From Moniliella sp. 'wahieum' (Eukaryota > Basidiomycota > Moniliellomycetes > Moniliellales > Moniliellaceae): a stretch of DNA of 64,000 nt. The notes under the pieces are model-generated. The model was not told the DNA's origin and did no database searches. It saw nothing but the letters and a program-made list of their open reading frames with translations. Position numbers and translations under genes: made by a program. The stretch lies in NCBI GenBank assembly GCA_003971905.1, contig RSEE01000001.1, positions 1,488,001 to 1,552,000 of the forward strand, given 5' to 3'. This document shows, piece by piece, positions 34,901 through 46,607 of this stretch; within the stretch, counting starts at the first letter, position 1; each line of letters starts with the position of its first letter.

Positions 34901-35277
34901 GCGTCGGACAGGACAACGTCGGTGGCGGTAGCGGAGGCGATGGTGGAGAGGCGCGGGGCGAGTTGCGGGCGCAGGCGGGAGGGTACACGGAGGGGCGTGT
35001 GGGTGTGCTGCGGCGCGTCGCGGAGGAGGTGGGTGCGGGCACGGGCGAGGACAGGGGGGGAAGCAGTGAGCTGCCAGACAAGCTGAGGGGGTCGGGGCGG
35101 CGCGGGAGGCCGAGGGGAAGGGGAGGAGGGTGGCATAGGCAGGGGTGGGGGTGGGGGTGGGGAGGGGGCGGGGGGGGGCGTGGAGGTCGCGTCGGCGCCG
35201 AGGGCGGTGAGGGCGGCTTGGAGCTGCGTGGCCGCCGTGCCCGCGGCCACGACGAGCGCAGCCGTCGCCGAGGCCAT
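31979..35277 (-). CDS. multi-KH-domain RNA-binding protein (BicC/vigilin-like)
   Basis: Cytoplasmic RNA-binding protein by family. It starts MASATAALVVAAGTAATQLQ with a Pro-rich segment. A GTACGC…ACGCAG intron follows near 34690–34770. KH-like units follow: ELDCTLLNILGGRKRCVIQT with GTSIYFAPT, LDWLLLHKRDELRCIAIDNG with RISFPPLGSAQGRI, EVTVHIELAAEHRDFISGKK with NGKVNKIMKLANVQVKYD, and GGKNIQRIMKRYGVYVKFSS. The GKKNGK and GGKN loops are the KH GxxG motif. A region with IYGPALQLPGAAQL and YVASHEFTILTDILRREFNL precedes a low-complexity Gln/His-Ala tract (about 32525–32640). The last intron is 32051–32107 (GTACGT…AAAG), joining PDAQQI to ETNMEPTRAQSEMNRAMQLW and the stop at 31979. Several frame breaks. 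Confidence 0.78.
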
Positions 35278-36230
35278 CTGGGGGGTTGCCTGCTGCTCTG
35301 GGCGACGAGGATGCGCAGGGCCAGCAACAAGGAACCGGTCGCAGAAGCCAGCAGCCAGCAGTCAGCAACCAGGAAGCAACAACCACCAACCACAACCACT
35401 CGCCAAAAAGCAACCAGCAACCACCAGGCTCGTCTCGCGTCTCTCGCTCCCAGTCAGCACCCAGCAACCCAGCCGGTCTGTAGGATGGAGGCTGTGAAGC
35501 ACCGCCTCAGTCCCAGCTGCTGGGCGTCTCCCTCCGGCCACGTGACCCTGTGCGACCTTTTCACATCTCCATCTCAGACCACCGAGATCATCTCGATCAT
35601 CTCGATCCTCATCGAATCCGCACTGCCCTCCGGGGCATCCCCCCACGAATCGATGATGCAAGCAGCCGCTTCCTACTTACCGCATACTCAGTCACTAATA
35701 GTCACACCTGGTGGCAATGATTACTAGGCTGTCTTTTGCATCGTTTGGGGCATGTGCCATCCGAGACCTCAGAAGTCAGGCCTTGGGCCTTTTTGGGGTC
35801 GCGCTGCTGCTTCTTTTGTTCCCGACGAATCCAGCCTACACACCCAGCCTCGGGGGGCGCATTGAATATCGAACGAGAACGGACAGCCTGACCTTCAAGC
35901 TTCGACAGGCCCCGTCGGTCGAACCTGGGACCCACAACCGAGGACTGCGCAACAGGCCACCACAGGACGGAGTACACCGGCCCATTCACCCGAAGCTTGA
36001 ACGTTTTGAGCAAGAGCAGCCCTGGTGGCACTGCGAACTACAACGCACGGGCCACTGCGCGTTGTCCTCAGATTCCTAAGCCCTCTTTGAAACGGTAAAA
36101 TGCCCCCGCCGCCATCTCGGTGCGTAGGTAAGCGACTGGGGGGGCACCTATGCGCCCCCACCACCACACACAACACAAAGAGCGTGCTTTGCCAGCCCGC
36201 TCCAACAGCAGCCACTGCCCCTTTTCCCAG
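35278..36230. other. divergent promoter region
   Basis: It lies between the KH gene and the plus-strand membrane-protein gene. 35330–35470 is rich in CAGCAACCA-type imperfect repeats. CTTCCCAG at 36223–36230 abuts the next ATG and could be a 3' splice site of a 5'UTR intron. Confidence 0.45.
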
Positions 36231-37416
36231 ATGAGGCGCTCGGGACACCGGGCGAGGAAATGGACCCTCCTCTTCCTGGCCACTGGTCTGGCCGTTGCCC
36301 CAACCTCATGGGCCAATGTGGACATGGGCGGCTTTGGGCCGCTGCTCTGCCCGTTGGACGAGACGGGCCAGGCGTACACCCAAGCGGCTGAACAAGTAGC
36401 CCGAGACTGGTACGTGCCGTGTTTCCCCCTCCTGCGGCGTGCAGCGGCCTAATTTTGCAGCGGCTCTGTGGCAGGCCCACCCTCAACGTCGACACCAATC
36501 CGATGGGTACGTTTTCTTTGGTCCCGGCCGAGCTGGAAGGTCAACACGGCAGCAGCAGTTCCGGAGCCTGGCTGCGCCTCGAACTCTCCCTCCTCCCCTG
36601 CCCGCCCCTGCCTCCAGCCCATCCAGCCCACGCGATCGGGCCCTGAGGTGGATCTCGTGGTTTTCCACACAGCGTTATACGGTGCGTGCCAGTACACCGG
36701 CCAACATCCCCATCTACCTCGATATGCAATTACTTTCGCCGCGCAAAATGTTGCTAGCCAGCAGTCAGGAGCCGGGCGCGATCGTTCTCCCTAGCGCGCA
36801 GGCAGAACTGAATCCGCCCGAGCCATCGTCTCCCCCTCCTCTGAGGGCAAATGTGACTACAGGGGGCGCACCCGATGCATTTCCCCCACAGGGTAATGTC
36901 AGTGCTACCTCGGCCTCCGCCCCGGCTCACGACCGGTCCCGGTACTATGCTGAGCACCATGCGCATGAGCATGCGCAGCGCCAAGCCCGCGCCCACGCTG
37001 AGGAGGCCAAATCCCTCCCTGCCATGGAGGAAGCTCCGTGCGCGGTTGTGTACCTGCACATTGTGCCCCATTCCCCTGCCATCCCCATCCCTGCGCGCCC
37101 GTGTGAGCCGAGGACGTGGTGGGAAAGGTGGTACGACCGACTGGCGTGGGACGATGGCCGGGCGTGCCAGTCGGCATTTGTAACTTCTTCTCTCTCGGGC
37201 TTTTCAGGGGCACCGGTAACGGTGGTGATTGAGCGGTTGCAGTGGGGACTACTACCCCAAACGGTGGTGCGCATGTTGGTCCTACTCCTTGTCTCGCTCG
37301 GGTTTGCTCGTCTGCTCTACCCCGCCGTTCAACGTTCCTTTGCCAACCTCAGCAGAGCTGTTATCGAGGAGGAAGATGCTTTGCGTATTGTCGACAGCAG
37401 CGGGCCGAAACAATGA
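36231..37416 (+). CDS. predicted secretory-pathway single-pass membrane protein
   Basis: I do not recognise the family. The N-terminus has a basic start and a hydrophobic signal-like core (KWTLLFLATGLAVAPTSWAN), followed by LLCPLDETGQAYTQAAEQVA. A 51-nt intron (36410–36460, GTACGT…TTGCAG, CTAAT branch) leads to TLNVDTNPMGTFSLVPAELE. After a frame change near 36650 the frame continues RYTVRASTPANIPIYLDMQL, an His/Ala-rich segment (EHHAHEHAQRQARAHAEE) and CAVVYLHIVPHSPAIPIP. A C-terminal membrane helix (VVRMLVLLLVSLGFARLLYP) is followed by a short acidic cytosolic tail and the stop at 37414–37416. This layout is that of a type I ER/secretory membrane protein; the topology is inference. Confidence 0.6.
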
Positions 37417-38357
37417 CATGCTTCATTGCACACAAGGACGACTGGATCCTACTGCGTTGTTGATCGGATCTCTGATCCTTCACTTGTCGATGATCTGACC
37501 CACTGTCATCCTCACATCCTGCAGGCGAAGGGATTCGTTCCAGGGCAAACAGGCGCACACCCGGGAACCGGCTTTGTTAGACCTGCCAGCGTCTTTTGGA
37601 CTGGGACTTGACGTTGGTTTGAGGCTTGGCCAGTGTCCAGCAGACGCCGGCATGCAATGGGAACACTACGATGAGATGCTGCATAATATGTTGTGCTCTG
37701 GGGGCACACTGTTCTAGCCACGTTCGCCTCATGTCTTGCCCCTATCCCATCGTCCTTCCCTTTCCCTTTCTTTTTACTGACTGCTTTTGCACCCCCCAGA
37801 ACCTAACATCCCGCTCTTTCGTCGCAAGAAAGATTAGGCAGAAAAGTGCCCGTAGGACCTGTACCTATGTAGGGCCACCGACCCTGCCTCCTCGCCCTCA
37901 CCCTTCTCGCCCTCACCCTTACTTCATCTCATGCTCATCCTCATTCTCACCCTCTCGCGTTTACCCTCACTCTGCTCTATACAGCCCCCTTCTTGTCATG
38001 TTAGCGCCTACCCTTCCTGCCTAACGTGTCGCCTCGATTGGCTCTTGTTCTTCATGCAGCCCCAGGGAGTGCAACCCACTACGCAAAAAGCAACGTGTGT
38101 TTGGAGGGGCACGACACCACAGTAATCTACCCCGTGCGCCAAAAATGGACATTTGTGCGTTCACAAGGCGCGTAGGCCAGATCAAAGTGCGGCCAAGATG
38201 CAATCATAATGTGGAAGAAAGTGAGAAGATGACCCGCTGGACTTGGACTGGAACCGCGACCCAAGTCCCAGCCGAGTGGGAAAGAGACAAGAGGCTGTGT
38301 CCGAAACCAAGGAAAAGAGGTACATGTGGGAAAGGCAGGAAACGGGAGGGGCAGAAG
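37417..38357. other. convergent intergenic region
   Basis: No gene. It contains a CTCACCCTTCTCGCCCTCACC-like pyrimidine tract at 37885–37975. Confidence 0.5.
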
Positions 38358-38936
38358 TTAACAGTTGTCATCATGGAACCCCACTGCGTCTTCTTGGGGT
38401 TGCTCGGTGCGGTGCGCACGTATCGGTCGTTGCCCTGTGGCCATTCCTTGTTCTGAAAGGAGCGTCAGTCCTCGGTTGGGCTACCATGAGGGAACAAATG
38501 AGGCAGGCAGGGAAGGGAAACGTGCAGAGGGGGGGGCGTACCTTGCACGAGGCAAGCATGCTCTGGAGCGTGAGAAGAATGGCCTCCACGCTGAGCGCCG
38601 GGGACCACTCGTCGGCGAGGATGTTGGCACAAATGTGACCATTGGTGTAGATGTGGGGGTGCATAGGTGCTTGCCAGGGCGGCGGGGAGGTAAAAAAGTC
38701 ACCTCGGGCGGCTCAAAGGGGTAGTGGGCATCAAACTTGACGCGCACCCGAAACTCTTCGCCGTCAAACACAGAACTGCCCAGCACGCGCAGCGAAAAGA
38801 TCCATTCGGGCAGTGCGCTGGCCCCACCGCCAGCGGCTTCGTCGCTGACGCTCACCAAGGCAATGCCGGCGGGGCAGCCCTTGGTGCGCAGCGCACGCAG
38901 TTCCTTGACAATGCGCTTCCCGGCTGCACCAGACAT
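38358..38936 (-). CDS. UBE2W-type ubiquitin-conjugating enzyme E2
   Basis: E2 enzyme of the UBE2W group (fission yeast Ubc16), which can attach ubiquitin to protein N-termini. MSGAAGKRIVKELRALRTKG opens helix 1, then ALPEWIFSLRVLGSSVFDGE, HYPFEPPEVTFL, and HPHIYTNGHICANILADEWS, which holds the active-site Cys in GHIC and the group-typical His-Pro-His lead-in, then ALSVEAILLTLQSMLASCK. An 89-nt intron (38453–38541, GTACGC…TTTCAG) leads to the last exon NKEWPQGNDRYVRTAPSNPK. After one lost base comes FHDDNC and the TAA at 38358–38360, matching the HDD-Cys end of UBE2W. Frame breaks occur near 38664 and 38385–38395. Length about 165 residues, normal for the group. The UBE2W assignment over other E2s rests on both ends. 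Confidence 0.85.
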
Positions 38937-39676
38937 GGGGGGGGAGGCTGGCGAATGGTAGCGGTCTGTCGAGCATCCATCTGTCCGTGCGTCCGTCCAT
39001 CGGTCCCGCCCTCCCTCGATCCATCCCATCATCTGCATCATCCACCCACCAGCCACGGGCGCCGCCTGCGCTCAGCGCCAAAAAAGGAGCGAAAAACAGG
39101 CGAAATTAAATCGAAATGAAATGATTACTGGGGCGAGTGGCCGTCTGCAACATTGAAATGCTGGGGCGGCCGCATGGAGTTGGCCCGCGGCCCCAGCGAT
39201 GGGACTTGCTGGAGCTCTGCAAGTACTGCAAGTGTCGTGGGAAGCGGCAGGCCGGATGAGTGCCCCCATGCCGGGGGAATGCAGGGAGCGCTGAGGCTCA
39301 GCGCCAGCCGGCACACCAGGCAAGACTGGCGCTGCGCCCAGATGCACTCTAACCTCCTCACCGGTCGACGCCGCTGGTAGCCAAGCGCGGCCGGGCGCCG
39401 CACGAGGCCAGTGTGTGTATTGTGCCCAGCGAACGCGAAGGCAGCAGGCGGCAGCCCCCGCCCGCCGCACCAGCGCTGTGTCCCTGCGGACGCTGGCCCG
39501 GTCGGACGGGCGTTCGACTATCGCAGCACCCGGTCCTCCGTCGTCAATACCCAGCTCACCGAACTCTTTCTTCGGCCCCCCAAGTACCACACAGATATAA
39601 ACCCCCGCTCCCTCTCTCGCCGCCTGCCCCTCCGCCCCCCTCCCCCTTCGTCTCCGTCTGCTTCTACGCCCCCCCC
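38937..39676. other. divergent promoter region between E2 and GMC genes
   Basis: No gene seen. A C/T-rich stretch (39600–39676) precedes the GMC start codon; ACAGATATAAAC at 39590–39602 is a candidate TATA element about 80 bp upstream of the ATG. Confidence 0.5.
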
Positions 39677-41648
<1,972 letters not shown>

Positions 41649-41726
41649 CATGTTCATACCAACGCTGTAACAAATGGTCTCTGACTTGCATGGAGAAAAG
41701 ACTAGTAGATTGGAAGGGAGCAAGCG

Positions 41727-43331
41727 CTACCGTTTGAGATCGTCCGCCAGATTGTAGCTCACCGCCTGCGACTAAGCACGTACCTACACGTCAGTTGCAC
41801 ACATCGCCAAGGGAGGAGGAGCGCCACATACCCGGTTCCAGTCAACCTTCTGCTTGGTGACAGGCAGCTGCCGACGCAGAGCGCGGAACGTACGTTCCGA
41901 CAACTCGGTCAGCGTTGTCTCCAGTGCCGCATGGTACGCCTGCTCGTCCGCCTTGATCGCACGCACCACCTCGTTGGCTAAGGTTGTGTACGCCTCCCCT
42001 GCCGCCGAGCCAGCCAACACCGCCGCCAATCCACCTGCGTCGGCACGGTGAGCACGGGCGCATGCTCGGCAGACAGTTGGACATTTCCCTCCTCAAGTAA
42101 TGACATGCACTTGTACCGTACCCCGCACCGTTACCGACTTGATCTCCGTCCCCGCCTCCGCGGCCTCCGAGGCACTAGGCAGGGCCAGCACGTAGCTGGA
42201 GCGCCACCGCCCAGCCCAAAAGTTGACCAGGTTGTACCGGTTGCCAACCAAGTGCACGGTAAACGGGGTGCGCCAGAGGGGATGCGAGGTGCAGCTGGCG
42301 AAACGGGCTGCGCTTCGGCTTCGGCTTCCGCTTCGGTTTGAGCTTCCACTTGCTCCTCCGCCTTGCCTTCTCTCCTGGGCTCGGGAGGTCGCCAGGCTGA
42401 CCCCGCTCGATCGCCTCAATCTTGGCCTGTTGCTCAGCGCCTTCAGGGTCCAGGTGAGTCTGTTCCAATTCCTGGCTAGGAAAGTATCCTCTGCTCCTCC
42501 TGCGCCTTCTCCTGTGCTTCCTCTTGCGCCTCCCCTCCTCCTGCTCCTGGAACGACTCTGTTTCCAACTCCGCCTTGGGCGCTGCCAGCGTCGATCCGAC
42601 TCTCCAGCCGCATCAGCGTCCTCTGCCTCCGCGGATTGGGGAACCGGTACATGGCCCTCCTTCTCCGCTTGGACTTCAACTTCCGTTGCCCATCACGCAT
42701 CCGCCGCTGGCTCCGTCGGCAGCTCGGGCTCCGGTTTCTGCTCGGGCTCGACCGCGGCCTGGACAAAGGTGCAGGTGACGCCATCTTGGTAAAAGTGGCT
42801 CGTGTACTGGCTCGCGGCAGTATCGAGGGCCTGGCGTAACTGCTCGTACGCCTCGTTCACTACGATCGGCTGTGGATCTGACAAGCGCTGCAGGACATTC
42901 ACACACGCGCTTGAGTCAGTCCAGGACCTGGCACGTGCTGGGAGGGAGAGGGGGGGGAGGACCCAACGTCCAACGTACCAAGCGGAGAGGGTCAAACGCA
43001 TAGCTGGTCTGGGTGCGCGGGTCGGCAAAGCGTGCCGCCTCCTCCGTGTCGGCATCGGTGGTAGAGGGGGAGAGGATTCCAGCGGGGGAAATGATGAGCG
43101 GATGGGCTGGCGCGGCGCCCGGTTGGTCGGGGGGCTTGACAGTGATAAGTTGCTCGGTGTTGTACTGGCTCAGCACGGGCCAGGCTGCCGCGCGCAGCTG
43201 CTCCGACGCAGCGGGTACCGCGCTGCCCTCGAGCAACAGACGCAGGTCATGGTACACCTTGGCCACTTGCCCAGGCGGCGTCTGGCGCAGCAGCGCCCCA
43301 ACGCCGTCACTGACGAATCCAGGCTCTCCAT
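41727..43331 (-). CDS. CAP1: F-actin-capping protein subunit alpha
   Basis: Alpha subunit of the CapZ heterodimer that caps actin barbed ends. The N-terminus reads SDGVGALLRQTPPGQVAKVY and HDLRLLLEG, then AAWPVLSQYNTEQLITVK, HPLIISPAGIL and QTSYAFDPLRLVRW. After an intron-like GTACGTTGGACG… break it continues AYEQLRQALDTAASQYTSHF and YQDGVTCTFVQ. A long low-complexity insertion (about 42260–42770) interrupts the domain before PFTVHLVGNRYNLVNFWAGR, WRSSYVL and the C-terminal FRALRRQLPVTKQKVDWNR. A 66-nt intron (41766–41831, GTATGT…TCGCAG) leads to AVSYNLADDLKR and the TAG at 41727–41729. The ATG at 43331 (MESLD) fits the family's short N-terminus after a one-base shift. The in-frame alternative is 43482. 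Confidence 0.85.
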
Positions 43332-44734
43332 CGGCACAGGCAGGCAGGGGGAGGCGGTGGTGGGGCGGCAGCAAGCTCCAGCGGCTCAGCTCGCCCGCGC
43401 AACGGTCCGTGCGGGCGGAAAGCACTACGCAGTGTCCCGCCTGTGCACCGGGCTCGGCGGCTAGGGTTGTGACACGTGACATCTGACCGTCGCACCTCCC
43501 ATCTGCCACGGGTGATGCATGATGCATGGCCGATGATCGATGGTCGATCAATTCGATCAATGGTCGAAGATCAACTGGATCCCCTACCCCCTCTCCTCCT
43601 TCGACCCGCCCTCCTCGTCTTCTAGGCCAGGCTGGCGGCGGCTAGTGGACGAGGAGGACAGGTGTAGTAGTTTACTTCTCTCCGTTTTTCTCTTGTACTT
43701 CGGGCGTCAGCCCATGTCTGGGTCAAATCCGGTACGTTCGTGATCATGATCTCTAGTTGGCTGTGCCATCGCACATCTCGCTTGCTCCGAAGGGTTCTCC
43801 AGTGGTCATGACCATAGCATCATCTTTCTCTCTTCTTCTGCCGCAGTAGTGGCAGCCGAAGCGAATCCCACCCTACCTGTTCTCTGCGTGTAGGTTACTT
43901 ACTACACGGCAATCCGATTTGGTGACCTCGCCGTCCTCATCGACCATCCTCCGTGTGAGCGAGAACTTACTGTGGCCCAGGCCGGGCCAGATACCCCGAT
44001 CCTACAACCCCCAAACAACCTTCTCTTACCCACCCCTAGTAGGCCAGGGAGTTATAAGATGAGCAAGAAGGAAGAAAGAAAGAAAGGGAAGCACAATACA
44101 TCACTGTGGCCAACTATTGTGTATTGTGTCGACTAGCGATTGGATCTCACCAAAGCCCAGGAGCTAAACAGAGGCAGAGACGTTACTGTTTTGCGCCATG
44201 GGTCTCTCACACACTAGCCACACTCATGGCTAGTGTCTTCCTGAGTAGCAGAGCAGAAAATAAGAGCGATAGGGAAGTACTGAATCGAGTGAAGTGCGAC
44301 AAGCGTGGTGGTCGCGACACACACACTGAACACGGAGTAAAGGAGGAAAGGGAGGCCGGGAGAGGAGGCCTGGAGAGGAGGCCGGGAGCCGTCTGGACTG
44401 CCTTAGGCAATGACCCCGCACTGAGGCCCCTGGGTCAGCCCCACCAACCTATCTGTGTACCCATCACACTTTATCAGAGGATAGGACGAGACGCGACGGA
44501 GGGCACAGCGCACCAACTACCGCGTGATGGGGCCTGAGCAATCGGATGATCAGAATGGAGGTGGACCACACGCTGCGCGACACGGGAACGCAGGAGGCGC
44601 AGAGTGCGTACCGGAGGGTGGTGCATTAGAGCACCCCGACGCCTCTGGAATGCCGGGGGAAGGAGCTGCTTCGGCTGCTGGAACAAGCAGAATGCGACAA
44701 GAACGCCAAGGACCAAGGACGCACTCAAGAGCCG

Positions 44735-44960
44735 TTTTCCCCCTGGTTTTGACGACGCGAGGATACTACGGCACCAAGATAGCGGGCAAGAGATGTTTGC
44801 ACGCTGGAAGGATTTGGCTACTGACTCTCCATGGAAATGGTTCCTCGCTCGGATGTCAACCACACATTCATCCGTGTCCACACGCATTACCTCGGGTATG
44901 GGGACGGATGGCGGGCACCAGAGGGTCCTGATCTCCTGGCGATTCCCCTGGTTCCTTAAC
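44735..44960 (+). repeat. dispersed repeat, copy 1
   Basis: About 225 bp with roughly 80–85% identity (by eye) to the reverse complement of 57661–57886. Shared words include GACGCGAGGATACTACGG, GGAAGGATTTGGCTACTGA and CTGGCGATTCCCCTGGT. It could be part of a transposon; neither copy encodes a recognised domain. Confidence 0.75.
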
Positions 44961-45009
44961 GGAGGGGTGGCGCTACTAAGCAAACACGCAAGGTGAACGG
45001 GTCGGTTTT

Positions 45010-45133
45010 GGCGTAGCGCTTTCCTGTCCCATCCTTAAGCTCTGTCAATGATATGGATGAAGAGAAGAGAGGCGTAGCGTTTCCCTATCCCAGACTTAAG
45101 CTCTTTTTCAATGATATGGATGCAGAAGAGAGA
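45010..45133. repeat. tandem duplication of a 62-bp unit
   Basis: GGCGTAGCG…CTTAAGCTCT…TCAATGATATGGATG is present twice, with about 80% identity. A second local duplication (GAAACAAACGTTCGGGC…GTGAAACTGCGGG) is seen at 45268–45325 and 45350–45395. Confidence 0.8.
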
Positions 45134-45409
45134 TTCAGAGAGGTCAAGTGTACAACTGACCATATACAGCTGTTGGTCCCACAAGGCAATAACCAGGTCA
45201 GGGACATTGGGCAACGCGGATCCCTCCTCCTGCTCTCCCAGTGGGAGAGGGGGATCCGTCTCTTCCTTTCAGAAACAAACGTTCGGGCAAGTGAAACTGC
45301 GGGCGAGAGAGGCAGGCGGACAGCTGGAGAGGGGGAGCTTCTCCTTCCTTCAGAAACAACGTTCGGGCGAGTGAAACTGCGGGAGCGAGAGAGGTGAAGG
45401 CAAAGGCGA

Positions 45410-45495
45410 AGGCGATGACGATGGCGAAGACGAAGGTGAAGGGAAGACGATGGCGAAGACGAAGACGAAGACGAAGACGAAGACAAAGAGACGAA
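45410..45495. repeat. GAAGAC/GACGAA microsatellite
   Basis: Imperfect hexamer repeats, purine-rich on the plus strand. The Ser- and Arg-rich open frames over it are artefacts. Confidence 0.85.
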
Positions 45496-45580
45496 GAAGG
45501 TAATCAAGCCGGGAGCAGAATAGGCGAGAGAGGCGGTTGGGGGAAACGAACCGTCAAGTCGAAGCTAGAATGGTGTTAGT

Positions 45581-46607
45581 CTAATCCCAGGACGAGTCTC
45601 CCACCGCCTCGTCCGATTTGGAGAGCGAGTATAGCTGTTCGTCGGCGACCTTGACCTCCTCCGTTTTCACTACTCACCTCTTCCGGCTGAGGGGGAGGCA
45701 TGAGGTTGTAGCGGTGACGCGCGTCCCAGAAGTCGGCCACGTGGCTAAAGTAATAGACAAGGACAAATCCCAATGTCCATTCGATGCCCGCTGCGGTATC
45801 GGTGACCGTGACACAGTTGGAGTGCTTAGGCGAGGTGGTCTTGCCGTCGCAGTAGTGGTAGAGCGCGGCAAAGGTGATGGCCAACTGATGGCAACGGCCA
45901 ACATACTTGCTTTGACTGTGCCAATAATAAACAGCGTATGGAACACTTTTTGGTCGGTTCCACGGTGCGATTTGGCCAAGGTGTAGATCTCGCAAAATTG
46001 GAAAAAGACACCAAGAAGGATGCCCACGAGGAAGACCACGGTCATGGTCCAATCTGTTGAGCACAGTAGAGGCACGCGAAAAGAAAATTAGCACGGGCAC
46101 ACACAACACAGGAGCACGACAGCCAGGTGGGAGGGGTCCGACGGGGACGTTTCCTTAGGACCCCCATCCGCTAAAAGGAAGCAAGAGTACCCAGGGGAAC
46201 AAGAAAGAAAGAAAGGAAACGTACGTGGAGTACTGTACTGGAAGCGTTAAAGATGGACAGGAACATGAGAGCGAGGCAGCCAATCCACGTGCAAAACACA
46301 CAAGCCCAGTCAAAGTAGGTGGAAATGGGCCGGATGGAACCAGGGATGCGGCGACGGTGGCGCAACCATCGTTCGGTGAGAATGGTAGCCATGTAGAGGG
46401 CAGCGGGGTGATGCACAAACCCTCAAATGCATGGTGGTGGGCGGCGCCGACATCAGAGAGGAAGACAGGAATGGGCTCATCGTCCTTGTATCTTCGGTGG
46501 CCATCGTGGGCCCAGAGACCCAGCATGGTCACCAGGGTGGCGAACCACACCAAGGCGGTGAGGACAGGCAGCACCCAGTAATAGCCGTGGACCGGTACGT
46601 GTTTCAT
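45581..46607 (-). CDS. Frag1/DRAM/Sfk1 family membrane protein
   Basis: Six-helix membrane protein of the Frag1/DRAM/Sfk1 family; yeast Sfk1 acts with the PI4-kinase Stt4 at the plasma membrane, FRAG1/PGAP2 in GPI-anchor remodelling. It starts MKHVPVHGYYWVLPVLTALV. Then come PIPVFLSDVGAAHHHAF (a conserved luminal motif), YMATILTERWLRHRRRIPGS and WACVFCTWIGCLALMFLSIF. A 171-nt intron (46054–46224, GTACGT…AACAG) leads to WTMTVVFLVGILLGVFFQFC, HTLFIIGTVKASMLAVAIS and WTLGFVLVYYFSHVADFWDA. The C-terminal acidic tail reads EVKVADEQLYSLSKSDEAVG and ends DSSWD at the TAG (45581–45583) after a frame change or small intron near 45650. Frame breaks occur near 46420–46440 and 45870–45890. The exact subfamily is not resolved. 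Confidence 0.8.

Larger units (their letters stand above)
43332..45580. other. repeat-bearing intergenic region
   Basis: It contains an ATGCATG array (43514–43529), GATCGATGGTCGATC palindromic words (43530–43575), a dispersed repeat copy (44735–44960), local tandem duplications (45010–45133 and 45268–45395) and a GAAGAC microsatellite. I cannot support any protein gene here; open frames in 44524–44996 lie within the dispersed repeat. Confidence 0.5.
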
